Origin: Bradyrhizobium sp. DOA9
GTDB lineage: Bacteria; Pseudomonadota; Alphaproteobacteria; Rhizobiales; Xanthobacteraceae
NCBI RefSeq assembly: GCF_000617845.2
Contig: NZ_DF820425.1
Location: forward strand, 4,639,725 to 4,703,724
Direction: 5' to 3'
DNA length: 64,000 bases
The notes beneath the pieces were generated by a model that saw only the letters and a program-made list of their open reading frames with translations, did no database searches and was not told where the DNA came from. The translations under genes and the position numbers were made by a program. Each line of letters begins with the position of its first letter. Position 1 is the first letter of the stretch. Below, one piece after another: positions 16,758 to 25,261 of this stretch.

Positions 16758-17755
16758 CCGCAAAGCCGCTCATCGCGTTGGCCATGGGGGATCCCGCCGG
16801 CATCAGCCCGGAGCTGACCGCGAAGCTCGTGGCGCAGGACGACATCCGCGCGCGCTGCCGGCTCGTCGTTATTGGCGATCGCCGTATCTTCGACGAAGGC
16901 GCGCGCGTCGCTGGCGTCAAGCCGGAACTGAAGATGATGGGGCAGGGCGCCGACCTTCGCGCAGCGCAGGAAGATGCACTGTTCATCGATCTCCGCCACC
17001 TCGATCCCGGGGAGGTCGAGCCGAAGACCGCGACCCTTGCCGGCGGACAATTCGCGCTGGCCAATTACAGGCACGCGCTCGAGCTCGGCCGCGACGGCCA
17101 TGTCGACGCGGTCTGCTTCACCCCCTTCAACAAGCAGGCGATGCGCCTTGCCCGTGCCGCGTACGACGACGAGATCGCGTTCTCGGCCGAAATCGTCGGT
17201 CTCGAGACGCCGGCAAGCGAATTCAACGTGCTCGACCGGCTCTGGAACGCACGGGTCACCTCGCACATCCCGCTCAGGGACGTCGCTGCGAAGCTGTCCG
17301 GCGAACGCATCCATCGCGCGCTCAAGCTGACCGATTCCTGCATGCGCAACGCCGGCTTTGCGCGGCCGCGGATCGCGGTCGCAGGCCTCAACCCCCATGC
17401 CGGCGATGGCGGCAATTTCGGCCGCGAGGAGATCGACATGATCGCGCCGGTGGTCGCAGCAAGCCAGCGCGAGGGCATTGCCGCGGAGGGACCGTTTCCC
17501 GCCGACACCGTGTTCCTGCGCGCCAAGGCCGGCGCCTTCGATGCCGTTCTGACGATGTATCACGACCAGGGCCAGATCGCGATGAAGCTGATGGGCTTCG
17601 ATCGCGGCGTCACCTTGCTCGGCGGCTTCCCGTTCCCGATCTGCACGCCCGCGCACGGCACCGCCTACGACATCGCGGGGCAAGGCATCGCATCGATCGG
17701 CGCCAGCCGCGCCGCGCTGCTGCTCGCCGCGGAGATGGCGGCGCGCACAGGGTGA
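16754..17755 (+). CDS. PdxA-family dehydrogenase (PdxA2-like)
   Basis: A 334-residue NAD-dependent dehydrogenase of the 4-hydroxythreonine-4-phosphate dehydrogenase family. ALAMGDPAGISPELTAKLVA is the family N-terminus, AGLNPHAGDGGNFGREEIDM and MYHDQGQIAMKLMGF carry metal and substrate residues. The usual TAPINK segment reads CFTPFNKQAM, which points to the paralogous PdxA2 group rather than the vitamin B6 enzyme. PdxA2 proteins in sugar-acid pathways act with a DUF1537 kinase, but no kinase is present here. Coupling with TctA, a CoA-transferase and an enoyl-CoA hydratase suggests oxidation of a hydroxylated carboxylate. Confidence 0.88.
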   Translation: MTAKPLIALAMGDPAGISPELTAKLVAQDDIRARCRLVVIGDRRIFDEGARVAGVKPELKMMGQGADLRAAQEDALFIDLRHLDPGEVEPKTATLAGGQFALANYRHALELGRDGHVDAVCFTPFNKQAMRLARAAYDDEIAFSAEIVGLETPASEFNVLDRLWNARVTSHIPLRDVAAKLSGERIHRALKLTDSCMRNAGFARPRIAVAGLNPHAGDGGNFGREEIDMIAPVVAASQREGIAAEGPFPADTVFLRAKAGAFDAVLTMYHDQGQIAMKLMGFDRGVTLLGGFPFPICTPAHGTAYDIAGQGIASIGASRAALLLAAEMAARTG

Positions 17756-17796
17756 CGGCACACTGGGACGGCGCAGGCCGCTAGAAAAAGGCTAAC

Positions 17797-17834
17797 AAAA
17801 ACAATCCCCAGGCTACTGTGCATGGGGTTGTTTT
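17797..17834. terminator. Bidirectional terminator between convergent genes
   Basis: AACAATCCCCA (about 17800-17810) pairs with TGGGGTTGTT (17823-17832) with one bulged base. It is flanked by an A-run on the left and a T-run on the right, so it can stop both the catabolic operon and the chemoreceptor-like gene. Confidence 0.8.
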
Positions 17835-17869
17835 CGCAGTTTGGATTGGACCGGCGGCCGCTGCTCGCC

Positions 17870-18946
17870 TCACGCCCCGCAGACGATCACGCCGTACCAG
17901 CCGAGCCCGCGATAGGTCTCGTAGCCCGGGGTGGCATGGAAGGCGACCAGCGTTCCGGTGCGGTCCTGATAGAAGCCGGAGCGCTGGCCGTTCAGTGACA
18001 GCGAGATGCGTTCGCTGAGGATGCCCTGGCCGTCGGACGCCGCGATCACGCGGAAATTCGAATCGACCAGCAGCACGCGCGCCTTGTCGCTGTCGCCGAC
18101 GCGCACGCCTTGCACGATGGCGCGGGCCTGCGGCTCCCAGTCGAAATGGATGGCGAGCACCCCGATCGGCGCGCCGTTGGCCTGGCCGCCGGCGCGGACG
18201 CTGGCGCAATAGGTCGCGACCTGCGCATTGCCGAGCAGCGGCTGGTTCTCGACGTCGCCGGCAACATAATCGTCGCCGGAGCGAAGGGCTTTCGCGTCGC
18301 GAAACCATTTGGTGTGGGCGACGTTCTGGCCGACGACGCGGAAGCGGTCGGCGCGGCCGTTGGCGATGACGTTGCCGTCGAGGTCGCAGAGCCAGAGATC
18401 GAGATAGACGGTGTAGGCCCCGAGGATCACGCCGAGGCGCTGCGAGGCATGGGAGACGGCCGCAGCACTGGGCGAGGCGGCACAATCGACCACGGCGGAA
18501 TCGGTCGCCCACCAGCGCACGTCGCAGGTGCGTTCATAGAGATTGCGGTCGATCAGCTCGATCGCGTTGAGCGACAGGTCGACCATTCGCTCGCCGCGGG
18601 AGCGCTGGCTCATGCGGTCGATCGAGGCGACGAGATCGCCGGTGCGTTTGGTCAGCTGGGTCTCGAGCTCGCGGGCAATGGTCTCGACCTGCTGGCCGAC
18701 GCCGCGCACCTCCTGCGCCACCACCGCAAAGCCCGCGCCTTGCGCGCCGGCGCGGGAGCTCTCGATCAGCGCGTTCAGCGCCAGCATCTTCATCTGGTTG
18801 GTGATCTGCTGGATCGACTTGGTCTTGTCGACCGCGATCTGGTTGACCTCCGCGGTCAGGCGGTTGATCAGCGCGGAGATGTCGGAATCATCGTCCGCCG
18901 GTTCGGTGGCGATCGGCTTGGCTTTCAGACCCAGCGCAGCAGACAT
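17870..18946 (-). CDS. Soluble chemoreceptor-like protein with reversed domain order
   Basis: A 358-residue protein. Residues about 25-110 form a short methyl-accepting signalling segment: IQQITNQMKMLALNALIESS followed by RAGAQGAGFAVVAQEVRGVG is the hairpin tip that contacts CheA and CheW in classical receptors. Residues about 150-355 look like a Cache sensory domain (YLDLWLCDLDGNVIANGRAD, TKWFRDAKALRSGDDYVAGD, GVLAIHFDWEPQA). No transmembrane segment is visible, so it is probably cytoplasmic with the sensor after the signalling tip, the reverse of usual MCPs. ATG 18946 has GGGAAG upstream and is preferred to 18982. It is divergent from recJ. The ligand is unknown. Confidence 0.85.
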   Translation of the reverse strand: MSAALGLKAKPIATEPADDDSDISALINRLTAEVNQIAVDKTKSIQQITNQMKMLALNALIESSRAGAQGAGFAVVAQEVRGVGQQVETIARELETQLTKRTGDLVASIDRMSQRSRGERMVDLSLNAIELIDRNLYERTCDVRWWATDSAVVDCAASPSAAAVSHASQRLGVILGAYTVYLDLWLCDLDGNVIANGRADRFRVVGQNVAHTKWFRDAKALRSGDDYVAGDVENQPLLGNAQVATYCASVRAGGQANGAPIGVLAIHFDWEPQARAIVQGVRVGDSDKARVLLVDSNFRVIAASDGQGILSERISLSLNGQRSGFYQDRTGTLVAFHATPGYETYRGLGWYGVIVCGA

Positions 18947-19227
18947 CGGGGACTTCCCTTGGCAATGAGGCCTGATCTGCAATGAACCCGGGACAAAATC
19001 ACGTCAGATCGAATACGATTCTTTTTCGAGGATTCCGCCTAACGCCTGCTTAATTTGCTGTTTGGCGGGATGCCTAAATGATAGTCACTCCGGCCCGCCT
19101 GCCGGCCATCCACCGCTTTGTGTGTCCCGGCCGTTGCAAATCGCCGGGGTTTCCCAGCCAATCCTCTCAAGCCTGTCCCGGTCGCGAGCGTGATCGCCCG
19201 GACCCGAGTTCCCAATCGATAGCCCTC

Positions 19228-21069
19228 ATGACGCCTCCCGCATCCGCACTCCCCGTCGAAGTGCCCCAGGCCTTCCTTGGCGTGGCGCGTTCGCTCACCG
19301 ACAAGCTGTGGCGCGACCGGCTCGATGCGCGCGGGGCGGCCCAGGCGCTCGCCATCGTGCAGCGGCACCAATTGCCGGAGCTGCTGGCGCGCGTGCTGGC
19401 GGGCCGCGGGGTCGATATCGACGCCGTCGCCGACTTCCTCGATCCGACCATCCGAAAGCTGCTGCCGGACCCGTTCACGGTGACGGAGATGGAGGCCGCC
19501 GCCAAACGCATCGCGGATGCCGCGACCAAGGGCGAGAAGGTTGCGATCTTCGGCGACTACGACGTCGACGGCGCGACCTCGGCGGCGCTGCTGGCCTGGC
19601 ATCTGCGCCATTGCGGGCTCGATCCCCTGATCCATATTCCCGACCGGATCTTCGAGGGTTACGGCCCCAACACGGAGGCGGTGCGCGCGCTGGCAGCGAA
19701 GGGCGCGACGCTGCTCGTCACCGTCGATTGCGGCACCACCAGCATCGAGCCGCTCGCCGAGGCGAAGCGCCTCGGCATGTCCGTGGTGGTGATCGACCAC
19801 CACCAATGCGGCCTCGATCTCCCCGAGGTCGATGCGCTGGTCAATCCAAATCGCCCCGATGATCTCTCCGGCCTCGGCCATCTCGCCGCCGTCGGCCTCG
19901 TGCTGGTGACGCTGGTCGCGGTCAACCGCGAGCTGCGGCAGCGCGGCTTCTGGACCAGCGAGATGCCCGAGCCCGATCTCCTGGGCATGCTGCATCACGT
20001 TGCGCTCGGCACTGTCGCCGACGTCGCGCCGCTCATCGGGCTCAACCGCGCCTTCGTCGCCAAGGGGCTGATCGCGATGCGTCGGCGCGACCATGTCGGC
20101 CACACCGCGCTGATGGACGTGGCGCGGCTCAACGGCCCGCCGGAGGCCTGGCATCTCGGCTTCATGCTGGGGCCACGCGTCAACGCCGGCGGCCGTATCG
20201 GCCGCGCCGATCTCGGCGTGCGGCTGCTGCTCGAAGGCGACAGCGTCGAAGCGGCGCGGATCGCCGCCGAGCTCGACCGCCTCAACAGCGAGCGCCGCGT
20301 CATCGAGCAGGCGGCGGAGGCCCAGGCCGAGGCGGAGGCACTGGCCTCGATCGGGCTGGAGGACAAGCTCGCCGTGATCGTCACGGCCTCGGAAGGCTGG
20401 CATCCCGGCGTGGTCGGCCTCGTCGCCTCACGTCTGAAGGAGAAGTTCTCGCGGCCGGCCTTTGCCATTGCGCTGGAGCCCGGCGGCATCGGCACGGGCT
20501 CGGGCCGTTCGATCGCCGGCGTCGATCTCGGCAAGGCGGTGCGGCAGGCGGTCGCCGACGGCATTCTGCTCAAGGGCGGCGGCCACGCCATGGCCGCAGG
20601 CGTGACGCTGCGCAAGGAGAAGCTCGCCGAATTCCGCGCCTATCTCGAGAACGCGCTGGCGCGCGACGTCGCCGAGGCGCGCCACGTCAACGAGCTCTAT
20701 ATCGACGGCGCGGTCTCGGCGCGTGCGGTGACGCCGGAGCTGGCGACGATTCTCAATCGCGCCGGTCCCTTCGGCAGTGGCAATCCGGAGCCGGTGCTGG
20801 CGCTGCCGGCACACCAGCTCGTCTTTGCCGACGAGGTCGGCCAGGCGCATCTGCGCCTGCGCTTCAAGGCGGGTGACGGCGCCATCGTCAACGGCATCGC
20901 GTTCCGTTCGATCGGCCAGAAGCTCGGCAATGCGCTGCTCGCCAATCGCGGCCAGCAGATGCATGTCGCGGGCTCGCTCTCGGTGGATCGCTACCAGGGC
21001 GCCGAGCGCGTGCAATTCCGCGTCATCGACGTCGCGCTACCGGACCAGGGTCCATCCGTGATTAGATGA
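19228..21069 (+). CDS. recJ: Single-stranded-DNA-specific exonuclease RecJ
   Basis: A 613-residue 5'-3' exonuclease for recombination and mismatch repair. Phosphoesterase motifs are FGDYDVDGATSAALL (Asp110 and neighbours), DCGTTSIEPL, and VVVIDHHQCG (DHH motif, residues 190-192). The DHHA1 domain has KGGGHAMAAGVTLRKEKL, and the C-terminal OB-like part ends the protein. The ATG at 19228 (MTPPASALPVEVPQAFLGV) is preferred to the longer frame, whose first 50 codons look non-coding. Confidence 0.97.
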   Translation: MTPPASALPVEVPQAFLGVARSLTDKLWRDRLDARGAAQALAIVQRHQLPELLARVLAGRGVDIDAVADFLDPTIRKLLPDPFTVTEMEAAAKRIADAATKGEKVAIFGDYDVDGATSAALLAWHLRHCGLDPLIHIPDRIFEGYGPNTEAVRALAAKGATLLVTVDCGTTSIEPLAEAKRLGMSVVVIDHHQCGLDLPEVDALVNPNRPDDLSGLGHLAAVGLVLVTLVAVNRELRQRGFWTSEMPEPDLLGMLHHVALGTVADVAPLIGLNRAFVAKGLIAMRRRDHVGHTALMDVARLNGPPEAWHLGFMLGPRVNAGGRIGRADLGVRLLLEGDSVEAARIAAELDRLNSERRVIEQAAEAQAEAEALASIGLEDKLAVIVTASEGWHPGVVGLVASRLKEKFSRPAFAIALEPGGIGTGSGRSIAGVDLGKAVRQAVADGILLKGGGHAMAAGVTLRKEKLAEFRAYLENALARDVAEARHVNELYIDGAVSARAVTPELATILNRAGPFGSGNPEPVLALPAHQLVFADEVGQAHLRLRFKAGDGAIVNGIAFRSIGQKLGNALLANRGQQMHVAGSLSVDRYQGAERVQFRVIDVALPDQGPSVIR

Positions 21070-21131
21070 CGCATGTCGACGAGATCATGCGTCAGAAGTA
21101 GGTTGCTCAAACAACAAAAAAGGGAGTGGAC

Positions 21132-21941
21132 ATGGCAGGGCAGGTTGAGGGCAAGGTCGCACTGGTGACGGGCGGCGCCTCCGGCATCGGCGAGGCTATC
21201 GTCGAGCTGTTCGCGCGCGAAGGCGCGACCGTCATCATCACTGACATCGACGAGCTGCGCGGGCCCGACCTCGCCAAGCGCGTGACGAATGCCGGCGGCA
21301 AGGCGATCTTCCTGGAGCAGGACGTCACCAGCGAGGAGCGCTGGATCGAGATCGTCAATGAGATTGCCAGGCGCTACGGTCGGCTCGATATTCTCGTCTC
21401 AAATGCCGGCATCGGCCTTGCCGTGCCCTCGATCGTGGACATGACGCTCGCAGACTGGCGCAAGCAGAATGCGATCAATCTCGATGGCGTGTTTCTGTCG
21501 GTCAAGCACTGCCTGCCGTTGATGCGAAAGACCGGCGGCGGCTCGATCGTCATGATGTCCTCGCTCGCCGGCCTGCGCGGCTCGCCCGGTCTGTCGGCCT
21601 ATTCGGCGACCAAGGGCGGCGTGCGGCTGTTCGCCAAATCGATCGCAATGGAATGCGCGGCCGCGGGCGACGGCATCCGGGTCAACTCGGTTCATCCCGG
21701 CATCATCGATACCCCGATCTGGGGCAAGATCCCGACAGGGGCGGCGGGCGCCGGCCAGAATGCTCCGATCGATCCGGAGGAGCGCGCCCGCATCGTTACC
21801 CCGCTTGGCCGCGCCGGCCAGGCCGCGGAGATCGCCTCGGGCGTGCTGTATCTCGCCTCCGATGCCTCGCGCTACGTCACCGGCAGCGAGCTCGTCATCG
21901 ATGGCGGCATGAATGCCGGTGGGGTGCCGCGGCGCGCTTGA
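21132..21941 (+). CDS. SDR family oxidoreductase
   Basis: A 269-residue classical short-chain dehydrogenase. TGGASGIGEAIVELFAREGA is the glycine-rich NAD(P) site, with Asp in TDIDEL suggesting NAD preference. VSNAGIGL, a catalytic serine in VMMSSLAGLRG, and YSATKGGVRLFAKS (Tyr-x3-Lys) complete the active site. VNSVHPGIIDTPIW is also typical. The start is ATG 21132, with AGGGAG 6 bases upstream. The next gene is a class II aldolase, so the pair may act on a hydroxy acid or sugar derivative. Confidence 0.93.
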   Translation: MAGQVEGKVALVTGGASGIGEAIVELFAREGATVIITDIDELRGPDLAKRVTNAGGKAIFLEQDVTSEERWIEIVNEIARRYGRLDILVSNAGIGLAVPSIVDMTLADWRKQNAINLDGVFLSVKHCLPLMRKTGGGSIVMMSSLAGLRGSPGLSAYSATKGGVRLFAKSIAMECAAAGDGIRVNSVHPGIIDTPIWGKIPTGAAGAGQNAPIDPEERARIVTPLGRAGQAAEIASGVLYLASDASRYVTGSELVIDGGMNAGGVPRRA

Positions 21942-22037
21942 GCCGTGCAGGGCAGGGTGGCGGCCGCAGGGGCTGACGCGAAGGCGCGGCCCCTGTACAA
22001 CGTGGCCAATCGCCAACCAACAGAGGTGTTCTTCGCC

Positions 22038-22835
22038 ATGGCGCACAGTCTTCACGCGTCCTCACCCGCGCCAGCGCCGTTTCGCTCCAACCGGCCGGAT
22101 CTTGCCACCGACGCGATCCGCACCGCGCGCGAGGATCTCGCCGCTTGCTTCCGCATGGCCGCGCGCAACGGCTTTGAGGAGGGCATCTGCAACCACTTCT
22201 CCGCGGTCGTGCCGGGCCATGACGACCTCTTCCTCGTCAACCCCTACGGCTACGCCTTCCGCGAGCTGACCGCGTCGAAGCTGTTGATCTGCGATTTCCA
22301 TGGCAACGTGCTCGACGGCGAGGGCGTGCCCGAGGCGACCGCGTTCTACATCCATGCCGAGATGCACAGGCTGCTGCCGCGCGCCAAGGTCGCCTTCCAC
22401 ACCCACATGCCCTACGCCACGGCGCTGTCGATGATCGAGGGCGAGCCCCTGATCTGGGCCGGCCAGACCGCGCTGAAATTCTACGGCCGCACCGCGGTCG
22501 ACCGCGACTACAACGGCCTCGCGCTCGACAGCCGCGAAGGCGCGCGCATCGCCTCCGCCGTTGGCGACGCCGACATCGTCTTCATGAAGCATCACGGCGT
22601 GATGGTGCTGGCGCCGACCATCGCGGAAGCCTGGGACGATCTCTATTATCTCGAACGCGCCGCCGAGGTGCAGGTGCTGGCGATGTCGACGGGACGAAAA
22701 GTGCTGCCGGTCGATCCCGCGATTGCGGCCGAGACCTACCGGCAGATGCGCGAGGGCGACTCCGAATCCGCCCGGCTGCATCTCGCCGCGATCCGTCGGC
22801 AGCTCGATGCGGAAGAGCCGCAATACAGGCACTGA
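22038..22835 (+). CDS. Class II aldolase/adducin family protein
   Basis: A 265-residue protein. ARNGFEEGICNHFSAVVPGH is the substrate-loop region, and HTHMPYATALSMIEGEPLIW with MKHHGVMVLAPTIAEAWDDL supply metal histidines, as in fuculose-1-phosphate aldolase relatives. The adducin-type subgroup to which this belongs often lacks a proven aldolase activity. ATG 22038 is chosen where similarity begins. An AGAGGTG sits 10 bases upstream. It follows the SDR gene. Confidence 0.88.
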   Translation: MAHSLHASSPAPAPFRSNRPDLATDAIRTAREDLAACFRMAARNGFEEGICNHFSAVVPGHDDLFLVNPYGYAFRELTASKLLICDFHGNVLDGEGVPEATAFYIHAEMHRLLPRAKVAFHTHMPYATALSMIEGEPLIWAGQTALKFYGRTAVDRDYNGLALDSREGARIASAVGDADIVFMKHHGVMVLAPTIAEAWDDLYYLERAAEVQVLAMSTGRKVLPVDPAIAAETYRQMREGDSESARLHLAAIRRQLDAEEPQYRH

Positions 22836-22843
22836 GGCAGGCC

Positions 22844-22949
22844 GTCATTCCAGGGCGGGAGAAGCGCGAGCCTGGAATCCATCGTGCAGCACAAGCGACG
22901 CGGTGGAATGGATTCCGGGTTCGCGCCAAGCGACGCGCCCCGGAATGAC
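22844..22949. repeat. Nested intergenic inverted repeat, GTCATTCCGGGG family (second copy)
   Basis: GTCATTCCAGGGC (22844-22856) faces GCCCCGGAATGAC (22937-22949) with one mismatch. CCTGGAATCCATC near 22871-22883 pairs with GGATTCCGGG around 22910-22919. It is the same family as 8240-8342, lying between the aldolase and the transglycosylase gene, where it may serve both 3' ends. Confidence 0.85.
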
Positions 22950-22968
22950 GGCGGGCGAGGGTGTCGGC

Positions 22969-24198
22969 CTACGATCCCTGCCGCAGCTTCGCCAGCACTT
23001 TCAGCCCGCCATAGCCGTCCGCCGGCGTGATGCCGGCGCGCTGCTGGAACTCCTTGACCGCCTTCATGGTGTCGTTGCCGACGCGGCCGTCGGTGCCGCC
23101 GGTATCGAAGCCGGCCTTGGTCAGGCGCGTCTGCATCTCCTGCACCTCGGCGAGCGTCAGCGCGCGCTCGGAGCCGGGGAAGGGCTGGATGAAGGGCGGG
23201 GCCCCCAGGCAGCGATCGCCGAGATGGCAGATCGCAAGCGCGTAGTTCATGGAGGGGTTGTAACTCTTCACCGAGTAGAAATTCGGTCCCAGCAGGAATG
23301 TCGGTCCGCCCGCGACAGGCGTCCACATTTGCGCCGATGCGTTGGGCTGCGGGAACGGCTGGCCATCGGCCCGAGTGACGCCTGCGGCCTGCCACGCCGC
23401 ATAGGTCTTGCTCCCACTCATATTACCGGGAGCACGCACCTCATAGCCCCAGTGCTCGCCGCGGTGCCACTTGCCGCGATTGACGAGGTATTTTGCGGTC
23501 GAGCCCAACGCATCGTCGGGCTTGCCGAACGGCGAGACCCTGCCGTCGCCATCGTAGTCGATGCCAACATTGAGCCAGACCTCCGGCATCCATTGCGAGT
23601 GCCCCATCGCGCCGGCCCATGAGCCCCGCATTTCCTCGGGCGTGGACCAGCCCTTGTCGACGATGCGCAACGCGTTGATCAGCTCGGTCTCCCAATAGGC
23701 CTTGCGGCGCGGCTCGTTCCAGGCGAGCGCGGCGAGCGAGGGAAACACGGGCCTCATGTGGTTCTGCTGCACCAAGGGATCGCCATAGGCGGACTCGACG
23801 CCCCACAGCGCGAGCAGCGTGCCACGCTCGACGCCGAAATCGCGCTCGATGCGGGCGAGCAGCGCCTCGTTGTTCTTCAGCGCGATCTTGCCGTTGATGA
23901 TGCGCCAGTCCGAGACGCGGCGGTTGATGTACTGCCAGACCTGCTCGCGGAATTCGGGCTGGTTGCGCATCTGCGCGAACACGCTCATGTCAGGCTCGAC
24001 CCGGCCCATCGCGCGCTGCCATGTCGCGGCAGAAATACCTTTTGCCATCGCACGTGCGCGAAAGCTCTCACGCCATTCGTCGAAGCCCGGAGGCGCAGCG
24101 AGAGCGCGGGTCGGAAGCGTGAGCAAAGCGGCTGCACCGAGCGTCGACTGGAGCAGGGCGCGGCGGGTGTGACCGAGCGAGGAATCAGCGTGTTTCAT
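22969..24198 (-). CDS. Lytic murein transglycosylase (MltB family) with peptidoglycan-binding domain
   Basis: A 409-residue exported enzyme. The N-terminus has a Tat-like signal (HTRRALLQSTLGAAALLTLP). The SLT_2 domain follows: FDEWRESFRARAMAKGISAA, ALWGVESAYGDPLVQQNHMR with the catalytic Glu in WGVES, and GAMGHSQWMPEVW. A C-terminal PG_binding_1 domain (LAEVQEMQTRLTKAGFDTGG, RVGNDTMKAVKEFQQRAGI) anchors it to the wall. It cleaves glycan strands to 1,6-anhydro-muropeptides in the periplasm. A GTG two codons upstream (24204) is an alternative start; neither has a clear ribosome site. Confidence 0.94.
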   Translation of the reverse strand: MKHADSSLGHTRRALLQSTLGAAALLTLPTRALAAPPGFDEWRESFRARAMAKGISAATWQRAMGRVEPDMSVFAQMRNQPEFREQVWQYINRRVSDWRIINGKIALKNNEALLARIERDFGVERGTLLALWGVESAYGDPLVQQNHMRPVFPSLAALAWNEPRRKAYWETELINALRIVDKGWSTPEEMRGSWAGAMGHSQWMPEVWLNVGIDYDGDGRVSPFGKPDDALGSTAKYLVNRGKWHRGEHWGYEVRAPGNMSGSKTYAAWQAAGVTRADGQPFPQPNASAQMWTPVAGGPTFLLGPNFYSVKSYNPSMNYALAICHLGDRCLGAPPFIQPFPGSERALTLAEVQEMQTRLTKAGFDTGGTDGRVGNDTMKAVKEFQQRAGITPADGYGGLKVLAKLRQGS

Positions 24199-24399
24199 GA
24201 ACACATTCTAGACGGAAAACATGGCTCGTGTGAGCCGGTTCCCGGGACGGAAACGTGGGTCAATCTTGCCTGATGGCGTCGGCCGTTCCCACCGGAACAA
24301 GTGTCGCTCTTCCCGCATTCCCTCCACGTCAGGAAAAAACCTCGGCCATGGGGCCGGGCCTGCCTTCGTTACGGCTGTTCATCGAAGCATCGGGGTGGA

Positions 24400-24651
24400 A
24401 TGAAGATACGCGCGCATGCGGAAAGCCATATCGTCGAGCTCGACGACGGATCGCAATGGAAGATCTTTCCCGGCGACCTCGCGACGACGCTGAGCTGGAC
24501 GCCCGAAACCGACTTGCGTCTCGAAGCGAGCGGTGAGCGGGTGAATTCGCACGTGCTGGTCAATACCGCGGACGAGACCCGCGTGCGGGTGATTGCGGCG
24601 GACGGGACTTGGCCGGACGGCGCAGTCAAGAACGCCTTGAAGGGTGGCTAG
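24400..24651 (+). CDS. Conserved small hypothetical protein
   Basis: An 83-residue protein starting MKIRAHAESHIVELDDGSQW, with a GGGTGGA just upstream of ATG 24400. The sequence alternates short beta-like stretches (WKIFPGDLATTLSW, NSHVLVNTADETRVRVIAAD). There is no signal peptide or membrane segment. I do not recognise a family. Codon usage matches neighbouring genes, which supports it as real. Confidence 0.6.
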   Translation: MKIRAHAESHIVELDDGSQWKIFPGDLATTLSWTPETDLRLEASGERVNSHVLVNTADETRVRVIAADGTWPDGAVKNALKGG

Positions 24652-24685
24652 CACTGCGGCCGCGACAGCTGCGATGCCGGCCCCT

Positions 24686-25207
24686 CTAGTCTTCCTGCAA
24701 GTCAGCCGCGATGCCGGCAAGCCAGCGCCGGATCGTGGTTTCGGCCTTTGAATCCAGATTGCGAGCGAGGCGCTTTTCCAGTTCGAGCACACGCTGCCGG
24801 CATGCTTTCAAGAGCGTCGCGCCGCGCGGGGTCAACGTCCATTGCTGGATGCGGCCGTGGACGGGGTGCGGCGTCATCGCAATCGCGCCGTCGCGTTCGA
24901 GATTGCGGATGATGACGCCGACGGTCTGGGGCGTCAGGAAGGTGAGGCGGGCGACATCGGCCCCCGACAAGCCCGGATAGGCGTTCAGCATCGTCAGCAC
25001 CGCGAATTGCGGCGACGTCACGCCGAGATCGGCGAGCGTGCGCTCCATCGTCAGGCGCACCGCGGCATGGGCCTGGCGCAGCAGATAGCCGAGATAGCCT
25101 TGCTCGCCACGCTTGCCCTCGCCCGGTGCGGGAACAGGCACCGCGCCGTCTTCAACGGCCCTTCGGCCCGATTGCGATCTCGTGACGTCATTCGTCTTGC
25201 GCGACAT
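24686..25207 (-). CDS. MarR family transcriptional regulator
   Basis: A 173-residue regulator. The winged helix-turn-helix is LGVTSPQFAVLTMLNAYPGL then SGADVARLTFLTPQTVGVII and NLERDGAIAMTPHPVHGRIQ, with a C-terminal dimer helix. It starts at ATG 25207, directly abutting a perfect palindrome. No ribosome site is visible, so the transcript may be leaderless. It is divergent from the AhpD-like and cupin genes, which it probably represses. The inducer is unknown. Confidence 0.92.
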   Translation of the reverse strand: MSRKTNDVTRSQSGRRAVEDGAVPVPAPGEGKRGEQGYLGYLLRQAHAAVRLTMERTLADLGVTSPQFAVLTMLNAYPGLSGADVARLTFLTPQTVGVIIRNLERDGAIAMTPHPVHGRIQQWTLTPRGATLLKACRQRVLELEKRLARNLDSKAETTIRRWLAGIAADLQED

Positions 25208-25241
25208 ATAAGAGCTCTTATAATATATCCGAGCTCTTATA
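25197..25241 (+). promoter_or_regulatory. Promoter with two MarR-type operators
   Basis: TTGCGC (25197-25202) and TATAAT (25219-25224), 16 bases apart, form a promoter towards the AhpD-like gene. TATAAGAGCTCTTATA (25207-25222) is a perfect 16-bp palindrome covering the spacer and the -10. TATCCGAGCTCTTATA (25226-25241) matches it at 14 of 16 positions, 19 bases downstream. A dimer on each would block both divergent genes. Binding is inferred. Confidence 0.75.
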
Positions 25242-25261
25242 GTAGCCCGAGGTGAATGGCA

